DNA of 64,000 nt from an uncultured Clostridium sp. (GTDB taxonomy: Bacteria; Bacillota; Clostridia; Lachnospirales; Lachnospiraceae). The notes beneath the pieces were generated by a model that saw only the letters and a program-made list of their open reading frames with translations, searched no databases and was not told the origin of the DNA. The stretch spans positions 28,002 to 92,001 of the forward strand of contig CANRZB010000009.1 in NCBI GenBank assembly GCA_947644195.1, read 5' to 3'. The translations under genes and the position numbers were made by a program. Positions 52,936-62,163 of this stretch are shown piece after piece. Positions within the stretch are counted from its first letter, which is position 1; the number at the start of each line of letters is the position of its first letter.

Positions 52936-52980
52936 ACGGGATGGGGTGCATTGTGTCTGAGGGAGAGTATACCGAGATAA
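52936..52980 (+). repeat. third copy of the subtilase-tail sequence
   Basis: Reads TGWGALCLRESIPR then stop, matching the C-terminus of the subtilase at 41011-42678 (AGWGALCLRDSLPG). It is only a fragment. Together with the copies at about 42635 and 51253 it indicates repeated rearrangement or loss of subtilase paralogues. The rest of 52710-53140 shows no gene. Confidence 0.7.
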
Positions 52981-53140
52981 ATCTGGAAGAAAGTTTTATG
53001 TTCTATATTTGCATGCAAAAGGTAATGTATTATAAAATGGTTCCATGGATTCATATGGTGATGATACGAACAAGTCTGTTGGTTGGTTTTCCAGATTTAA
53101 GAATATTATAGTTTTCTATTTTTGTAAAAAATTATGATTT

Positions 53141-53186
53141 AAAAAAGGCATGGTACGTTATTTTATTTCGTATACAGCCTTTTTTG
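53141..53186. terminator. bidirectional terminator-like hairpin
   Basis: AAAAAAGGC (53141-53149) pairs with GCCTTTTTT (53177-53185), extended by GTACG/CGTATAC inside. It insulates the following promoter. Confidence 0.7.
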
Positions 53187-53215
53187 TGTGAAAATAAATT
53201 TTATCGTATAAATCC

Positions 53216-53244
53216 TTGACAAGAATTATTTTTAAAGGTATTAT
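53216..53244 (+). promoter_or_regulatory. promoter of the secreted subtilase gene
   Basis: TTGACA (53216-53221), a 17-base spacer and TATTAT (53239-53244). It predicts an unusually long leader of about 215 bases before the start at 53470; no known riboswitch is recognised in it. Confidence 0.75.
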
Positions 53245-53469
53245 TAATGTATTATAAGTAGACTTATAAATTAAAAATGGAATGACGTTATTCTTTACAA
53301 AAGAACGTGTAATTTCAATATCTTACTGTTGGATTTCTATATTATAGATAATTTAGAAAATTAATGTTTTTGTATATTTGATCAAAAACGGCAAACAAAA
53401 CAGAGAAGTATTAAATGCACGAGGTAGGTGAAGAAAACTATTTACAATATAGTAAAAAGGAGGTTGCCT

Positions 53470-55656
53470 ATGAATCGAGCAAAGAAGAAACAATTTAAAA
53501 AGATGTTGGCCGGTATTTTGGCTACGGTGATGGCTTTGGAGATCGGCATGGTGGGAAATGGAAACACTGCCAGAGCGGTAGAAGCAGAGCATGATTATAT
53601 CATTGTATTTAATAACACGAAAGATTGTCAAACTCTTTCTGAGAAAGCGCAGCATTTGGATATAAGCAGTGAAGGCAGAGAGCTGTTAGAAAATGCAGGA
53701 ATAGCGATGGCGGAAATGACGGAATCTGAAGCAGAAAAACTGAAACAGGAAAAAAATGTTGTCAGTGTGGAGAAGGATGATCAGGTTTCTGCCAGCACCA
53801 GTGAAAAAGAAGAAGCGGATGCAATCAATGAGGTGGCAGAGAGTCAGTGGAATAAGAAAGCGGTTCATGCTGATAAAAAGATGACGGCAAGTGAAACAGA
53901 GGGCAGTCAAAAGGAAGTAAAGGTGGCAGTATTAGACTCCGGCGTTGCTGTAACGGAAGACCTTGAGATTGCAGGAAGGGTAAATCTGGTTGATGAAGGA
54001 GGACTTTCCTATCTTTGCGAGGACATGACGGGACATGGAACAGCCGTGGCTAGTGTCATTGCGGCAAAAGATAATGGCATGGGAGCAACCGGGATGGATG
54101 AAAACATTCATGTCTATTCCGTCAAGGTGCTTGACAATAATAACAGGGCTCCTGTTAGCCGTATTATCGCAGGGATTCAGTGGTGTATTGACAACGAGAT
54201 AGATATTGTTAATATGAGTTTTGGTATGAAGCGTGACTCTGCGGCATTACAGGCAATGATCAGGGAGGCGGAACAGAAGGGAATCCTGCTGGTTGCGGCT
54301 GCAGGTAATCAGGGGAATGGAGAGGATACGGTAGAATATCCTGCCGCATATCCCGAAGTTTTGGCCGTGGGCAGTGTAACCAATGAAATGACCCGCGCAG
54401 GCAGCAGCGCTAGAGGGGAAGAAGTAGAACTTGTGGCGCCGGGAGAAAACATACCTGTCACATCTTCCTTTGGCGGAACCACTATAGAAAGTGGAACCAG
54501 CTATGCAGCGCCTCATGTTAGTGCTATTGCCGCAATGCTCTGGAAAGACTGTCCTTCCTGGGATGCCGGAAAGATACGTGCATGGATGGACGCTGGTGCC
54601 AGAGAATTAGAAGATAGTGATTGCGGTTATGGTCTGGTCGATTACGCATATTGCAGAGAAATCCAAGACGTTTTCGATGCGAGTTACGTTCCGCAGGGAA
54701 AGAAGGAGGAAATTTTGCCACTTCCTCAAGCAAATGAGACAGCATTGCAGGAATATCAGATGCCGGAAATAGCTGCACTTTGGAATGCTGATGGCCATAA
54801 CAAACTGATTACAACATCCCTGAATGGTACGGCCAGTTGGCAGGCAGCCTATAGCAGTGATAAAATTAATGTATTGAAAGGCGTAAGCTATTTTGCTGAT
54901 ACGGGAAGTGGTTCAAGTGGAGGAGTAACTGTTGTATTGAGTGATGTTGACTCATTGCATGCATGCCAATCTACAAATTATATTGCGACGGTCTGTTATC
55001 TATATGATCTTGCTATGCAGCAGAAAAACAATCCAACAAAAGCTATTACCACTATTATGGAGGATTACACAGGGTATCATGGATTGAATTCTGATATGAC
55101 AGAGCTGCGAAAATTGAAAAAGGCAGTTAATATTACCTGTAAGGCAAGTTTGGCGACGGCCAATTATTCGGGGACATCTGCAGAAATTAATGGAAAAAAC
55201 CGAAGCCTGCGGATTTTGGGGCTAGCACTGCATGTGGCAGGAGATGCCTATTCTCATAAAGCGATCCTGTATAATAGTACAGAAGTGATAGGTAAGATCA
55301 AAGCTTCAAATTACTTTACTGGAAATGAAGCTTTGATTGAATCCAAAATAAAGAACAGTTATCTTACTACGTCCGGGCTGTGTTCTTATGCGATCAATGA
55401 AAAAAATGCGCATAGGGATTTTGCCGATAATCCGTCATTTTGCCCAAGGCGTTATCAGTATGGTGCCCAGAATGTCGTGCTGACTCTTTTGAAGCAGTTT
55501 TACAACAAGTCTGCTTCCTTTGATATTAAATCATTCTATAATTATGGAGATAATAAAAATAATATTTCTCAGTATCGGCTTGCAACATTTGCAGCCCAGG
55601 CGAATGGAGGTACTGCTCCAGGTGGACTGAACTGGTCGGCATATTCAAAAGGATAA
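53470..55656 (+). CDS. secreted subtilase with a His-rich phospholipase C-like C-terminal domain
   Basis: A 728-aa secreted protease. The signal peptide covers about residues 1-36 (KKKQFKKMLAGILATVMALEI). An inhibitor-like prodomain follows (DYIIVFNNTKDCQTLSEKA, VVSVEKDDQV). The S8 domain has the full triad Asp156 (VLDSGVAV), His189 (GHGTAVASVIA) and Ser344 (SGTSYAAPHVSA), with Asn in AAAGNQG. After residue 430 there is a separate 300-residue domain with LGLALHVAGDAYSHKA (His588, Asp592, His596), similar to the helical zinc-binding motif of phospholipase C-like and related proteins (LHxxxDxxSH). Start 53470 is set by AAAAGGAGG; the frame open from 53428 is longer but lacks a site. A terminator follows. 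Confidence 0.82.
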   Translation: MNRAKKKQFKKMLAGILATVMALEIGMVGNGNTARAVEAEHDYIIVFNNTKDCQTLSEKAQHLDISSEGRELLENAGIAMAEMTESEAEKLKQEKNVVSVEKDDQVSASTSEKEEADAINEVAESQWNKKAVHADKKMTASETEGSQKEVKVAVLDSGVAVTEDLEIAGRVNLVDEGGLSYLCEDMTGHGTAVASVIAAKDNGMGATGMDENIHVYSVKVLDNNNRAPVSRIIAGIQWCIDNEIDIVNMSFGMKRDSAALQAMIREAEQKGILLVAAAGNQGNGEDTVEYPAAYPEVLAVGSVTNEMTRAGSSARGEEVELVAPGENIPVTSSFGGTTIESGTSYAAPHVSAIAAMLWKDCPSWDAGKIRAWMDAGARELEDSDCGYGLVDYAYCREIQDVFDASYVPQGKKEEILPLPQANETALQEYQMPEIAALWNADGHNKLITTSLNGTASWQAAYSSDKINVLKGVSYFADTGSGSSGGVTVVLSDVDSLHACQSTNYIATVCYLYDLAMQQKNNPTKAITTIMEDYTGYHGLNSDMTELRKLKKAVNITCKASLATANYSGTSAEINGKNRSLRILGLALHVAGDAYSHKAILYNSTEVIGKIKASNYFTGNEALIESKIKNSYLTTSGLCSYAINEKNAHRDFADNPSFCPRRYQYGAQNVVLTLLKQFYNKSASFDIKSFYNYGDNKNNISQYRLATFAAQANGGTAPGGLNWSAYSKG

Positions 55657-55720
55657 AGTGATTTTTGGAAAAAGTATACTTTTGGATAAAAAAAGAGGTT
55701 AGGTTATCATAAGATGATAT

Positions 55721-55762
55721 AATCTGTCCCATTGTGAAAGAAATGCAATGGGACAGATTTTT
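55721..55762 (+). terminator. intrinsic terminator after the secreted subtilase
   Basis: A 14-bp perfect stem (55721-55734 with 55746-55759) ending in TTTT. The following 190 bases hold only a TATAAT (55918-55923) without a clear -35. Confidence 0.85.
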
Positions 55763-55951
55763 GTATGGCTGTGTATTCAAAGTATAAATGGTTAAATATT
55801 ATATGTTTATAAATATATTACGTAAATAAACAAAGCAGTTGTTGGAACCGTCGGAAATATCTTTTACACTCGAGTTTTGCCATCTCAACTAATGACATCC
55901 GGAATATTTTATGTTACTATAATAAGGGGCAGTTTATGGGAGGAAAAAGGT

Positions 55952-58018
55952 ATGATGGGACAAAAAATTAATCACCATTTTATAGAATCTATCCTAGAAT
56001 TATTATATGTTTTGAAGAACCATGAAATCTCAATGGAGCAGTTTATGGAAGAGGGAGTGGCATTACCGCTTCATGAGTGGATGGACAGGCAGAATTTACA
56101 GACTGCCAATGCGGTCATCCGTTTTATGGATGAGATGCCGGGTGGTTTTTTGATCTACCGGGCAGATGGTGAGGAAGAAATCATTTATGCGAACCGTGCC
56201 TTATTACGTATGTTTCAGTGTGATTCGCTTCAGGAGTTTTTGGATATGACCGGATGCTCTTTTCGGGGATTAGTGTATCCGGAGGATTTGGAAGAAGTGG
56301 AACAAAGTATCTGGGAACAGATTTCGGCCAGCCGCTATGACCTGGATTATGTGGAGTATCGGATAGCCAGGAAAGACGGATCCATCCGTTGGATTGAAGA
56401 TTTTGGACATTTTGTACATACCGAGGAATCGGGAGATATCTTTTATGTGTTTCTCAGTGATGCGACTGAAAAGCGGGAACGCAGGATGGAGGAACGGGCG
56501 AAATTAGTTTGGGAGAAAAGACAGAACGAACAAAAAATCAAGAAACTGACCGAAGAATATGATAAAGAGAGAAAATTAATCAACCAGGAATATTTACGCC
56601 GTCTGGAAGTCATCGAAGGACTGAGTGTGAACTATGAATCCATTCTGTATGCGGATCTGGAGGAGCAGAATACCTATTACATCAATTATCGGATTCAGTG
56701 TCGGGGAGAAACCAGATTTATCCAGCTTCGTCTGGTAAATGTCGGAGCTCCCGAACAAATCTCACAGATAGTTCTGGGATCCCGATTGGTGGATGAAGAG
56801 ATCCGGCAGGAATTAGAAAAGAAAGCAGTACTGGAGGAAGCGCTGAACAATGCGAATTTGGCGATACGGGCAAAAAATTCGTTTCTGTCCAATATGTCCC
56901 ATGATATGAGGACTCCGTTAAATGCATTGTTTGGATACATGAATCTGGCACAGAAAAACATTCAGGATGGAGAGCTGGTGTCCCATTATTTGGACAAGAT
57001 GGAAGGGTCAGGCAGGCGCCTTCTAGATTTAATTGATAAAGTTCTGGAACTGTCGTGGACAGAAGCCAATGATATAGAACTCACAGAAACCGAGAGTGAT
57101 TTAACCGTCATGCTAGGGGAGATACAGGATACCATACTGTCTTCAGCGCAAAGGAAGCGAATTTCGTATTCTCTGGATACTTCCGGTCTGATACATTCCG
57201 TGGTCTATGTAGACCAGGAGCGGTTGAAGCAGGCGTTACTGCATTTGTTGAGCAATGCAGTAGAATATACTCAAAATTATGGCAAGGTTAGTATGCAGGT
57301 GACGGAAACCGAGCAATTGCCCAATCATTATGCGGTGTATCAGTTTATCGTTCAGGATACTGGAATTGGGATTGGCGGAGATTTTCTGGAACATCTCTTT
57401 GAACCATTTGAACGAGAAAAAAATACGACCTTTAGCGGGATCCATGGTACTGGATTGGGACTGACGATTGCGAAAAATAACATTGAGAGGATGGGAGGTA
57501 GCATTGCGGTAAACAGTGTAGTAGATGTGGGCAGCACCTTTACCGTAACTCTGCGTTTGCGGATCCGGGATAAAATCTCATCCCCGGACAAGGATATCGA
57601 GGATATCCTCCGTCGGCTGCGCCGTCAGAAAATCCTATTAGTAGAAGATAATGAAATCAATCGGGAGATTGAGACCGAGATTTTAGAGGAATTAGATTTT
57701 TGCATAGAGACAGCAGAAAATGGCCAGATTGCGGTTGACAGGATTCGGGCTTCTGAGCCAGGGGAATATGGATTGGTTCTGATGGATATTCAGATGCCTG
57801 TGATGGATGGTTGGGAAGCGGCGAAATCAATTCGTAAACTGGAGGACAGGGAATTATCCCGGATACCGATTATTGCACTATCTGCGGATGCTTTTGAGAG
57901 CGATAAGAGACGGTCTATGGACAGCGGTATGAATTCCCATCTGACAAAGCCGATGGACGTTCCATTATTGTTAGAAACGATCGTCGAAGTCTGCAGTAGT
58001 GAAAAACAGTGTAAATAA
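55952..58018 (+). CDS. hybrid sensor histidine kinase (PAS-HisKA-HATPase-REC)
   Basis: A 688-aa cytoplasmic kinase without membrane helices. A PAS domain spans about residues 75-185 (PGGFLIYRADGEEEIIYANRAL, then RKDGSIRWIEDFGHF). A coiled linker and a second sensor-like domain follow. HisKA has His317 (SNMSHDMRTPLNAL). The ATPase has the N box LLSNAVEYT, DTGIGI and GTGLGL. A C-terminal receiver carries phospho-acceptor Asp612 (LMDIQMPVMDG) and LTKPMD. Start 55952 is favoured by GGGAGG upstream. No partner output regulator is adjacent; a second, related hybrid kinase follows. Confidence 0.9.
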   Translation: MMGQKINHHFIESILELLYVLKNHEISMEQFMEEGVALPLHEWMDRQNLQTANAVIRFMDEMPGGFLIYRADGEEEIIYANRALLRMFQCDSLQEFLDMTGCSFRGLVYPEDLEEVEQSIWEQISASRYDLDYVEYRIARKDGSIRWIEDFGHFVHTEESGDIFYVFLSDATEKRERRMEERAKLVWEKRQNEQKIKKLTEEYDKERKLINQEYLRRLEVIEGLSVNYESILYADLEEQNTYYINYRIQCRGETRFIQLRLVNVGAPEQISQIVLGSRLVDEEIRQELEKKAVLEEALNNANLAIRAKNSFLSNMSHDMRTPLNALFGYMNLAQKNIQDGELVSHYLDKMEGSGRRLLDLIDKVLELSWTEANDIELTETESDLTVMLGEIQDTILSSAQRKRISYSLDTSGLIHSVVYVDQERLKQALLHLLSNAVEYTQNYGKVSMQVTETEQLPNHYAVYQFIVQDTGIGIGGDFLEHLFEPFEREKNTTFSGIHGTGLGLTIAKNNIERMGGSIAVNSVVDVGSTFTVTLRLRIRDKISSPDKDIEDILRRLRRQKILLVEDNEINREIETEILEELDFCIETAENGQIAVDRIRASEPGEYGLVLMDIQMPVMDGWEAAKSIRKLEDRELSRIPIIALSADAFESDKRRSMDSGMNSHLTKPMDVPLLLETIVEVCSSEKQCK

Positions 58019-58031
58019 TAGGTGGAGATGA

Positions 58032-58093
58032 TGAACCGGAAAACTAGGTGGTAACGCCTGAGGTCGGAAAACATCGTTGGATGCTCTGGTTCA
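58032..58093 (+). ncRNA. candidate three-way-junction RNA element
   Basis: TGAACCGG (58032-58039) pairs with CTGGTTCA (58086-58093). Inside are a hairpin AGGTG-GTAA-CGCCT with a GNRA loop and a hairpin CATC-GTTG-GATG, plus CGGAAAAC twice. It lies in the gap between two kinase genes. No known riboswitch class is matched. Whether it is functional is not established. Confidence 0.4.
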
Positions 58094-58169
58094 GATAGAT
58101 AACAAACAATATATCCTTGTATGAAAAGGAAGATAAACTCATAAAATAATAGAATAGGGAGGAACGGAA

Positions 58170-61100
58170 ATGTACCATTGCCATATTCAATTTTATTTCG
58201 TCGGATCTTCGGATCAACTGTTAGAAGTCGTCAGGGAGCTCCCGCCTCTTGACCATTTTTCCCATACTTTTTCTTCCAGTGAAAAACCCGATCGGGAGTT
58301 GGCAGAAAAGGCGGACGTGATTTTTGTGAATCTGACAGGGTTAGATGTTCCCGAAACAGTACATATTTTGGCTGAGAGCAAGAAAGAGGCTTGTGAATTG
58401 ATTGTGTTGGCGGAGAAAGGACAGGAGGTATTTTCTACTGGCCAGATGCAGGAGATCAGGGATGTTTGGACACTGCCAATGTCGGAGGAGGAAATCCGGT
58501 TTCGGATGCAACGGTGGCAGCAAGATTATAAAAGGGAGAAGGATTACTGGCAGACCAGCCATTATCTAGAGGCGACAATTAACCACATTCCTTCCCTGAT
58601 CTGGTATAAGGATAAAAATGGAATCCATGAGAAGGTCAATGACAGCTTCTGCCAGACAGTCAATAAAACCAAACAGCAGGTAGAGGGCCAGGGGCATGCG
58701 TATATCTGGGATGTGGAACAGGATGATCCTGCCTGTATTGAATCAGAGCGGGAGGTTATGAGTAAACAAAAGACCTGTGTCAGTGAGGAAGTCATACAGA
58801 CGGGAGCCGGCGAGCGGACGTTGACTACCTACAAATCTCCGTTATATGACTTGGACGGAAGCGTTATGGGGACGGTTGGGGTAGCCATTGATATTACGCA
58901 GGAGCGTGCCTATGAACAGGAAATTATTCAAAAAAATGTGACCCTGGAACGGATATTTACAACTTTGGATTGTGGCGTGATGCGCCATTCGCTGGATGGT
59001 TCCCGTATTATCAGTGTGAATCGGGCTGCATTAAAGATTCTGGGGTATGAATCCCAGGAAGAATTGATGTCTGCAGGGTTTCATATGATTGCGCCGTCGG
59101 TTATGCTGGAAGACCAGAAAAGACTGCAGGAATGTATCAAGCAGTTGCGGGAAGAGGGTGACAGTGTCAATATTGAGTACCGTGTACAACATCCCAACGG
59201 GGAGATTCTGCATGTCATGGGAAATGTGAAGCTATTGCGGGAAAATGGAGAGCTGTTTTACCAGCGTTTTCTTTTGGATTGTACTACCCAAAAATTACGG
59301 GAAAAGAGAGAGCGGATGGAAAATGAAAAGAAGCAGATGGAGTTGGTGCATGCATTGAGTATCGACTTTAATCTGGTCTGTTTCTTTGATTTGGATACCG
59401 GCAGGGGAAATACTTTACGGATAGATGACAGCCATAGGCTGGATCCGATTTTTGGGAAAGACCTTCTGTTAAGAGAGAGTATGGATCAGTATATTGAGGC
59501 ATTTGTCCTGGAGAGTGACCAGGAAGTATTACGGATGGCATCCTCTGAGGAAAATTTAAAACAAAAACTGGAACAAAAACCGCTGTATTATGTGAATTAT
59601 CGAATTTTCCGTGATGGGGAGGTAAAGTATTACCAGATGCGTGTTGTTCGCACCGGAGATTGGGAAGAAAACCATGGTGTGGTAATTGGATTCCGCAGTG
59701 TAGATGAAGAAATCCGCAGTGAGATGGAACAGAATAGTCTCCTGGAGGAGGCATTGCTGGAGGCAAACCAGGCCAGCAAAGCTAAGAGCATCTTTTTGTC
59801 CAATATGTCCCATGATATCCGTACCCCAATGAATGCGATTGTAGGATTTACGACACTGGCCTTAACGCATATTGAACATAAAGACCAGGTAGAGGGGTAT
59901 TTGAATAAAATAATGACATCTGGGAATCATTTATTAAACCTGATTAACGATATCCTGGATATGAGCCGAATTGAGAGTGGTAAGATGCAGCTGGATGAGC
60001 ATGCCTGCAGTCTCTCTGATATCCTGCATAGTTTGTATAATATTATTCAGGCGGATGCACATGCCAAGCAGCTGGCGTTGTATATTGATACGGAAAATAT
60101 ATTGGATGAAGCGGTCTACTGTGACGAACTGCGATTGAACCAGGTGCTTCTCAATTTGTTAAGCAATGCGATCAAGTATACCAAAGAGGGTGGCACGATC
60201 CGCATGAGGGTAACGGAACGGGAGGAAACGACGGAAGGGTATGCGAATTATGAATTCTATATCCAGGATACCGGGATCGGTATGAGCCAGAACTTTGTTG
60301 ATCATATTTTTGAGCCGTTTGAGAGAGAACAGAATTCAACGATTAGTAAAATCCAGGGAACTGGCCTGGGGATGGCGATTACGAAAAATATTGTAGATTT
60401 GATGAATGGTAAGATTTCCGTCCACAGTGAACAGAATGTGGGGACGGAAGTACAGGTATCCTTTCACTTCCGTTTGAACAGAGATGCTGAGAAAGCGGTT
60501 GATTTACCGGAATACCAGAACAGCAGGGCATTGGTGGTCAATAGTGACAGGCATACCTGCGATAGTATTACCGATCTGTTAGGGCGCATTGGAATCTATG
60601 CAGACGGGGTGGGATCCGCAGAGGACGCATTGAAGAGGATCCGGCAGGAGCGGGAGCAGAGCCAGTATTATTCCGTTTATGTTATTGACGATGTGTTGTC
60701 TGATCTGGATGGGGTTGCCTTAACCAGGAAAATTCACGAGGAATTGCCAGAAATGGTTTCGCCGGTGATTCTGTCTTCCTATGACTGGTCAGATATCGAG
60801 GAAGAAGCCAGGGAAGCGGGAGTAACTGCTTTTTGTAATAAACCGTTGTTCCTCTCTGATCTTAGGGAGGCATTACAATCCATGTTAGATCAGGAGATGC
60901 AGGAAAGCGGATCCGACGATTCCGAAATGTCTGCAACGCATAGTGGAAGAATTTTGCTTGCGGAGGATTTAGATCTGAACCAGGAGATTGCGGAAGCGAT
61001 TCTGACAGAAGCCGGATTTAGCATGGATATTGCAGACAATGGGCAAATTGCTGTGGACATGATACGGAATTCAGAGCCTGGATATTATCAGTTGGTATTG

Positions 61101-61319
61101 ATGGATATTCAGATGCCGGTCATGAATGGATATGAGGCTACCAAGGAAATCCGTAAGTTGGATAATCCAGCGCTGGCGTCGATTCCTATTGTGGCAATGT
61201 CGGCCAATGCTTTTGAGGAAGATAAGCAGGAAGCGTTACATGCCGGAATGAATGGGCATATCGCCAAACCAATTGATGTTAAGGTGTTATTTGACACATT
61301 AAATGAGATCTTAAAATAG
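58170..61319 (+). CDS. hybrid sensor histidine kinase with two PAS domains and two receivers
   Basis: A 1049-aa kinase without clear membrane helices. The N-terminal about 115 residues resemble a degenerate receiver (DVIFVNLTGLDVPETV). Two PAS domains follow (IPSLIWYKDKNGIHEKVNDSF and DCGVMRHSLDGSRIISVNRAALKILGYES) and a third sensor-like region. HisKA has His548 (SNMSHDIRTPMNAI); the ATPase has LLSNAIKYT, DTGIGM and GTGLGM. Receiver 1 (ALVVNSDRHTCDS...VIDDVLSDLDG) is divergent; receiver 2 is canonical with Asp979 (LMDIQMPVMNG) and IAKPID. The start has AGGGAGG upstream. Its C-terminal half is clearly related to the preceding kinase, suggesting duplication. Confidence 0.9.
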   Translation: MYHCHIQFYFVGSSDQLLEVVRELPPLDHFSHTFSSSEKPDRELAEKADVIFVNLTGLDVPETVHILAESKKEACELIVLAEKGQEVFSTGQMQEIRDVWTLPMSEEEIRFRMQRWQQDYKREKDYWQTSHYLEATINHIPSLIWYKDKNGIHEKVNDSFCQTVNKTKQQVEGQGHAYIWDVEQDDPACIESEREVMSKQKTCVSEEVIQTGAGERTLTTYKSPLYDLDGSVMGTVGVAIDITQERAYEQEIIQKNVTLERIFTTLDCGVMRHSLDGSRIISVNRAALKILGYESQEELMSAGFHMIAPSVMLEDQKRLQECIKQLREEGDSVNIEYRVQHPNGEILHVMGNVKLLRENGELFYQRFLLDCTTQKLREKRERMENEKKQMELVHALSIDFNLVCFFDLDTGRGNTLRIDDSHRLDPIFGKDLLLRESMDQYIEAFVLESDQEVLRMASSEENLKQKLEQKPLYYVNYRIFRDGEVKYYQMRVVRTGDWEENHGVVIGFRSVDEEIRSEMEQNSLLEEALLEANQASKAKSIFLSNMSHDIRTPMNAIVGFTTLALTHIEHKDQVEGYLNKIMTSGNHLLNLINDILDMSRIESGKMQLDEHACSLSDILHSLYNIIQADAHAKQLALYIDTENILDEAVYCDELRLNQVLLNLLSNAIKYTKEGGTIRMRVTEREETTEGYANYEFYIQDTGIGMSQNFVDHIFEPFEREQNSTISKIQGTGLGMAITKNIVDLMNGKISVHSEQNVGTEVQVSFHFRLNRDAEKAVDLPEYQNSRALVVNSDRHTCDSITDLLGRIGIYADGVGSAEDALKRIRQEREQSQYYSVYVIDDVLSDLDGVALTRKIHEELPEMVSPVILSSYDWSDIEEEAREAGVTAFCNKPLFLSDLREALQSMLDQEMQESGSDDSEMSATHSGRILLAEDLDLNQEIAEAILTEAGFSMDIADNGQIAVDMIRNSEPGYYQLVLMDIQMPVMNGYEATKEIRKLDNPALASIPIVAMSANAFEEDKQEALHAGMNGHIAKPIDVKVLFDTLNEILK

Positions 61320-61335
61320 TGGAAATGAGGTGCAT

Positions 61336-61536
61336 ATGGTTATTACAAAATATTCCCTGATCGGTGCCATTTTGCAATATCATCCTTCGGCAGAGCAGTG
61401 TTTCCGTGAGATGGGGATGCATTGTGTATCCTGCCACATGTCGCCGAAAGAAACGTTGGAACAGGCATGTCAAGTACATCAATGTGATGTGGAGGAATTG
61501 ATGGAAAAATTGGATCGGCATATCAATGGTTCCTGA
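61336..61536 (+). CDS. DUF1858 domain protein
   Basis: A 66-aa protein with the DUF1858 pattern: ITKYSLIGAILQYHPSAEQCFREMGMHCVSCHMSPKETLEQA. The CxxC (CVSC) near residue 32 may bind metal or act in redox. The family is widespread in anaerobes and often found near hybrid cluster or redox proteins; function unknown. Start 61336 has GAGGTG upstream and follows the kinase stop by 16 bases, so it is probably cotranscribed. Confidence 0.82.
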   Translation: MVITKYSLIGAILQYHPSAEQCFREMGMHCVSCHMSPKETLEQACQVHQCDVEELMEKLDRHINGS

Positions 61537-61573
61537 CCAATCAGGAGGAAGACACAGGGGAAAGGATGGAATC

Positions 61574-62029
61574 ATGAAATATCATACAATAGACGAATTA
61601 GATCATTTTCGGTTTGGGGAGGCAGTGGTAGCGGAGGTAAGGGTCCATCCGGGCTGTTTCTATCTGGAACTGGATAACGTAACCATTTTGCCGGAAAATT
61701 CCTGCAACCGGGATATCCGGGAAATGCGGGCAAATAGTTTGTGTTTGAAATTGCAGGAGGGAGAAATTCTTTCTTTCGTCAGGGAAGCATATCGTATTTA
61801 CGATGCTGATGGAAATCTGACGCAGGCGGAAGAAGATGAGCAGATTGATGTGAAACAGGATACCGGCGCATTGGGACGTTTGGAACATGCAACGGTTTAT
61901 GAGATTTCGCAAGAGGGAGAGATCTATCGTATTGAACTGGATGTGGAAGAATATACGTACCGCATCGACGTGAAGGCGGCCCATGATATCGAGGAATGGG
62001 ATCGTTTTCTAAATCCTGCCGAGATGTGA
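61574..62029 (+). CDS. hypothetical protein
   Basis: Unrecognised 151-aa acidic, soluble protein with predicted beta strands (AVVAEVRVHPGCFYLELDNVTIL, then VYEISQEGEIYRIELDVEEYTYRIDV). No motif or membrane segment. Start 61574 follows GGAAAGGATGG; it lies 37 bases after the DUF1858 gene, so it is likely in the same transcript. Confidence 0.6.
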   Translation: MKYHTIDELDHFRFGEAVVAEVRVHPGCFYLELDNVTILPENSCNRDIREMRANSLCLKLQEGEILSFVREAYRIYDADGNLTQAEEDEQIDVKQDTGALGRLEHATVYEISQEGEIYRIELDVEEYTYRIDVKAAHDIEEWDRFLNPAEM

Positions 62030-62163
62030 AAGGACTAAGTATACAAGGCAGGGCTAATGGCAATAAGAAAAAGCTGTTGTCTTGCATTCCATGGAATCTA
62101 CCGTGAATAAGTTTTTCCCGCTTTGCATACCATAGCATCAAGCAGGTACGGGCAGGGCGGGCA

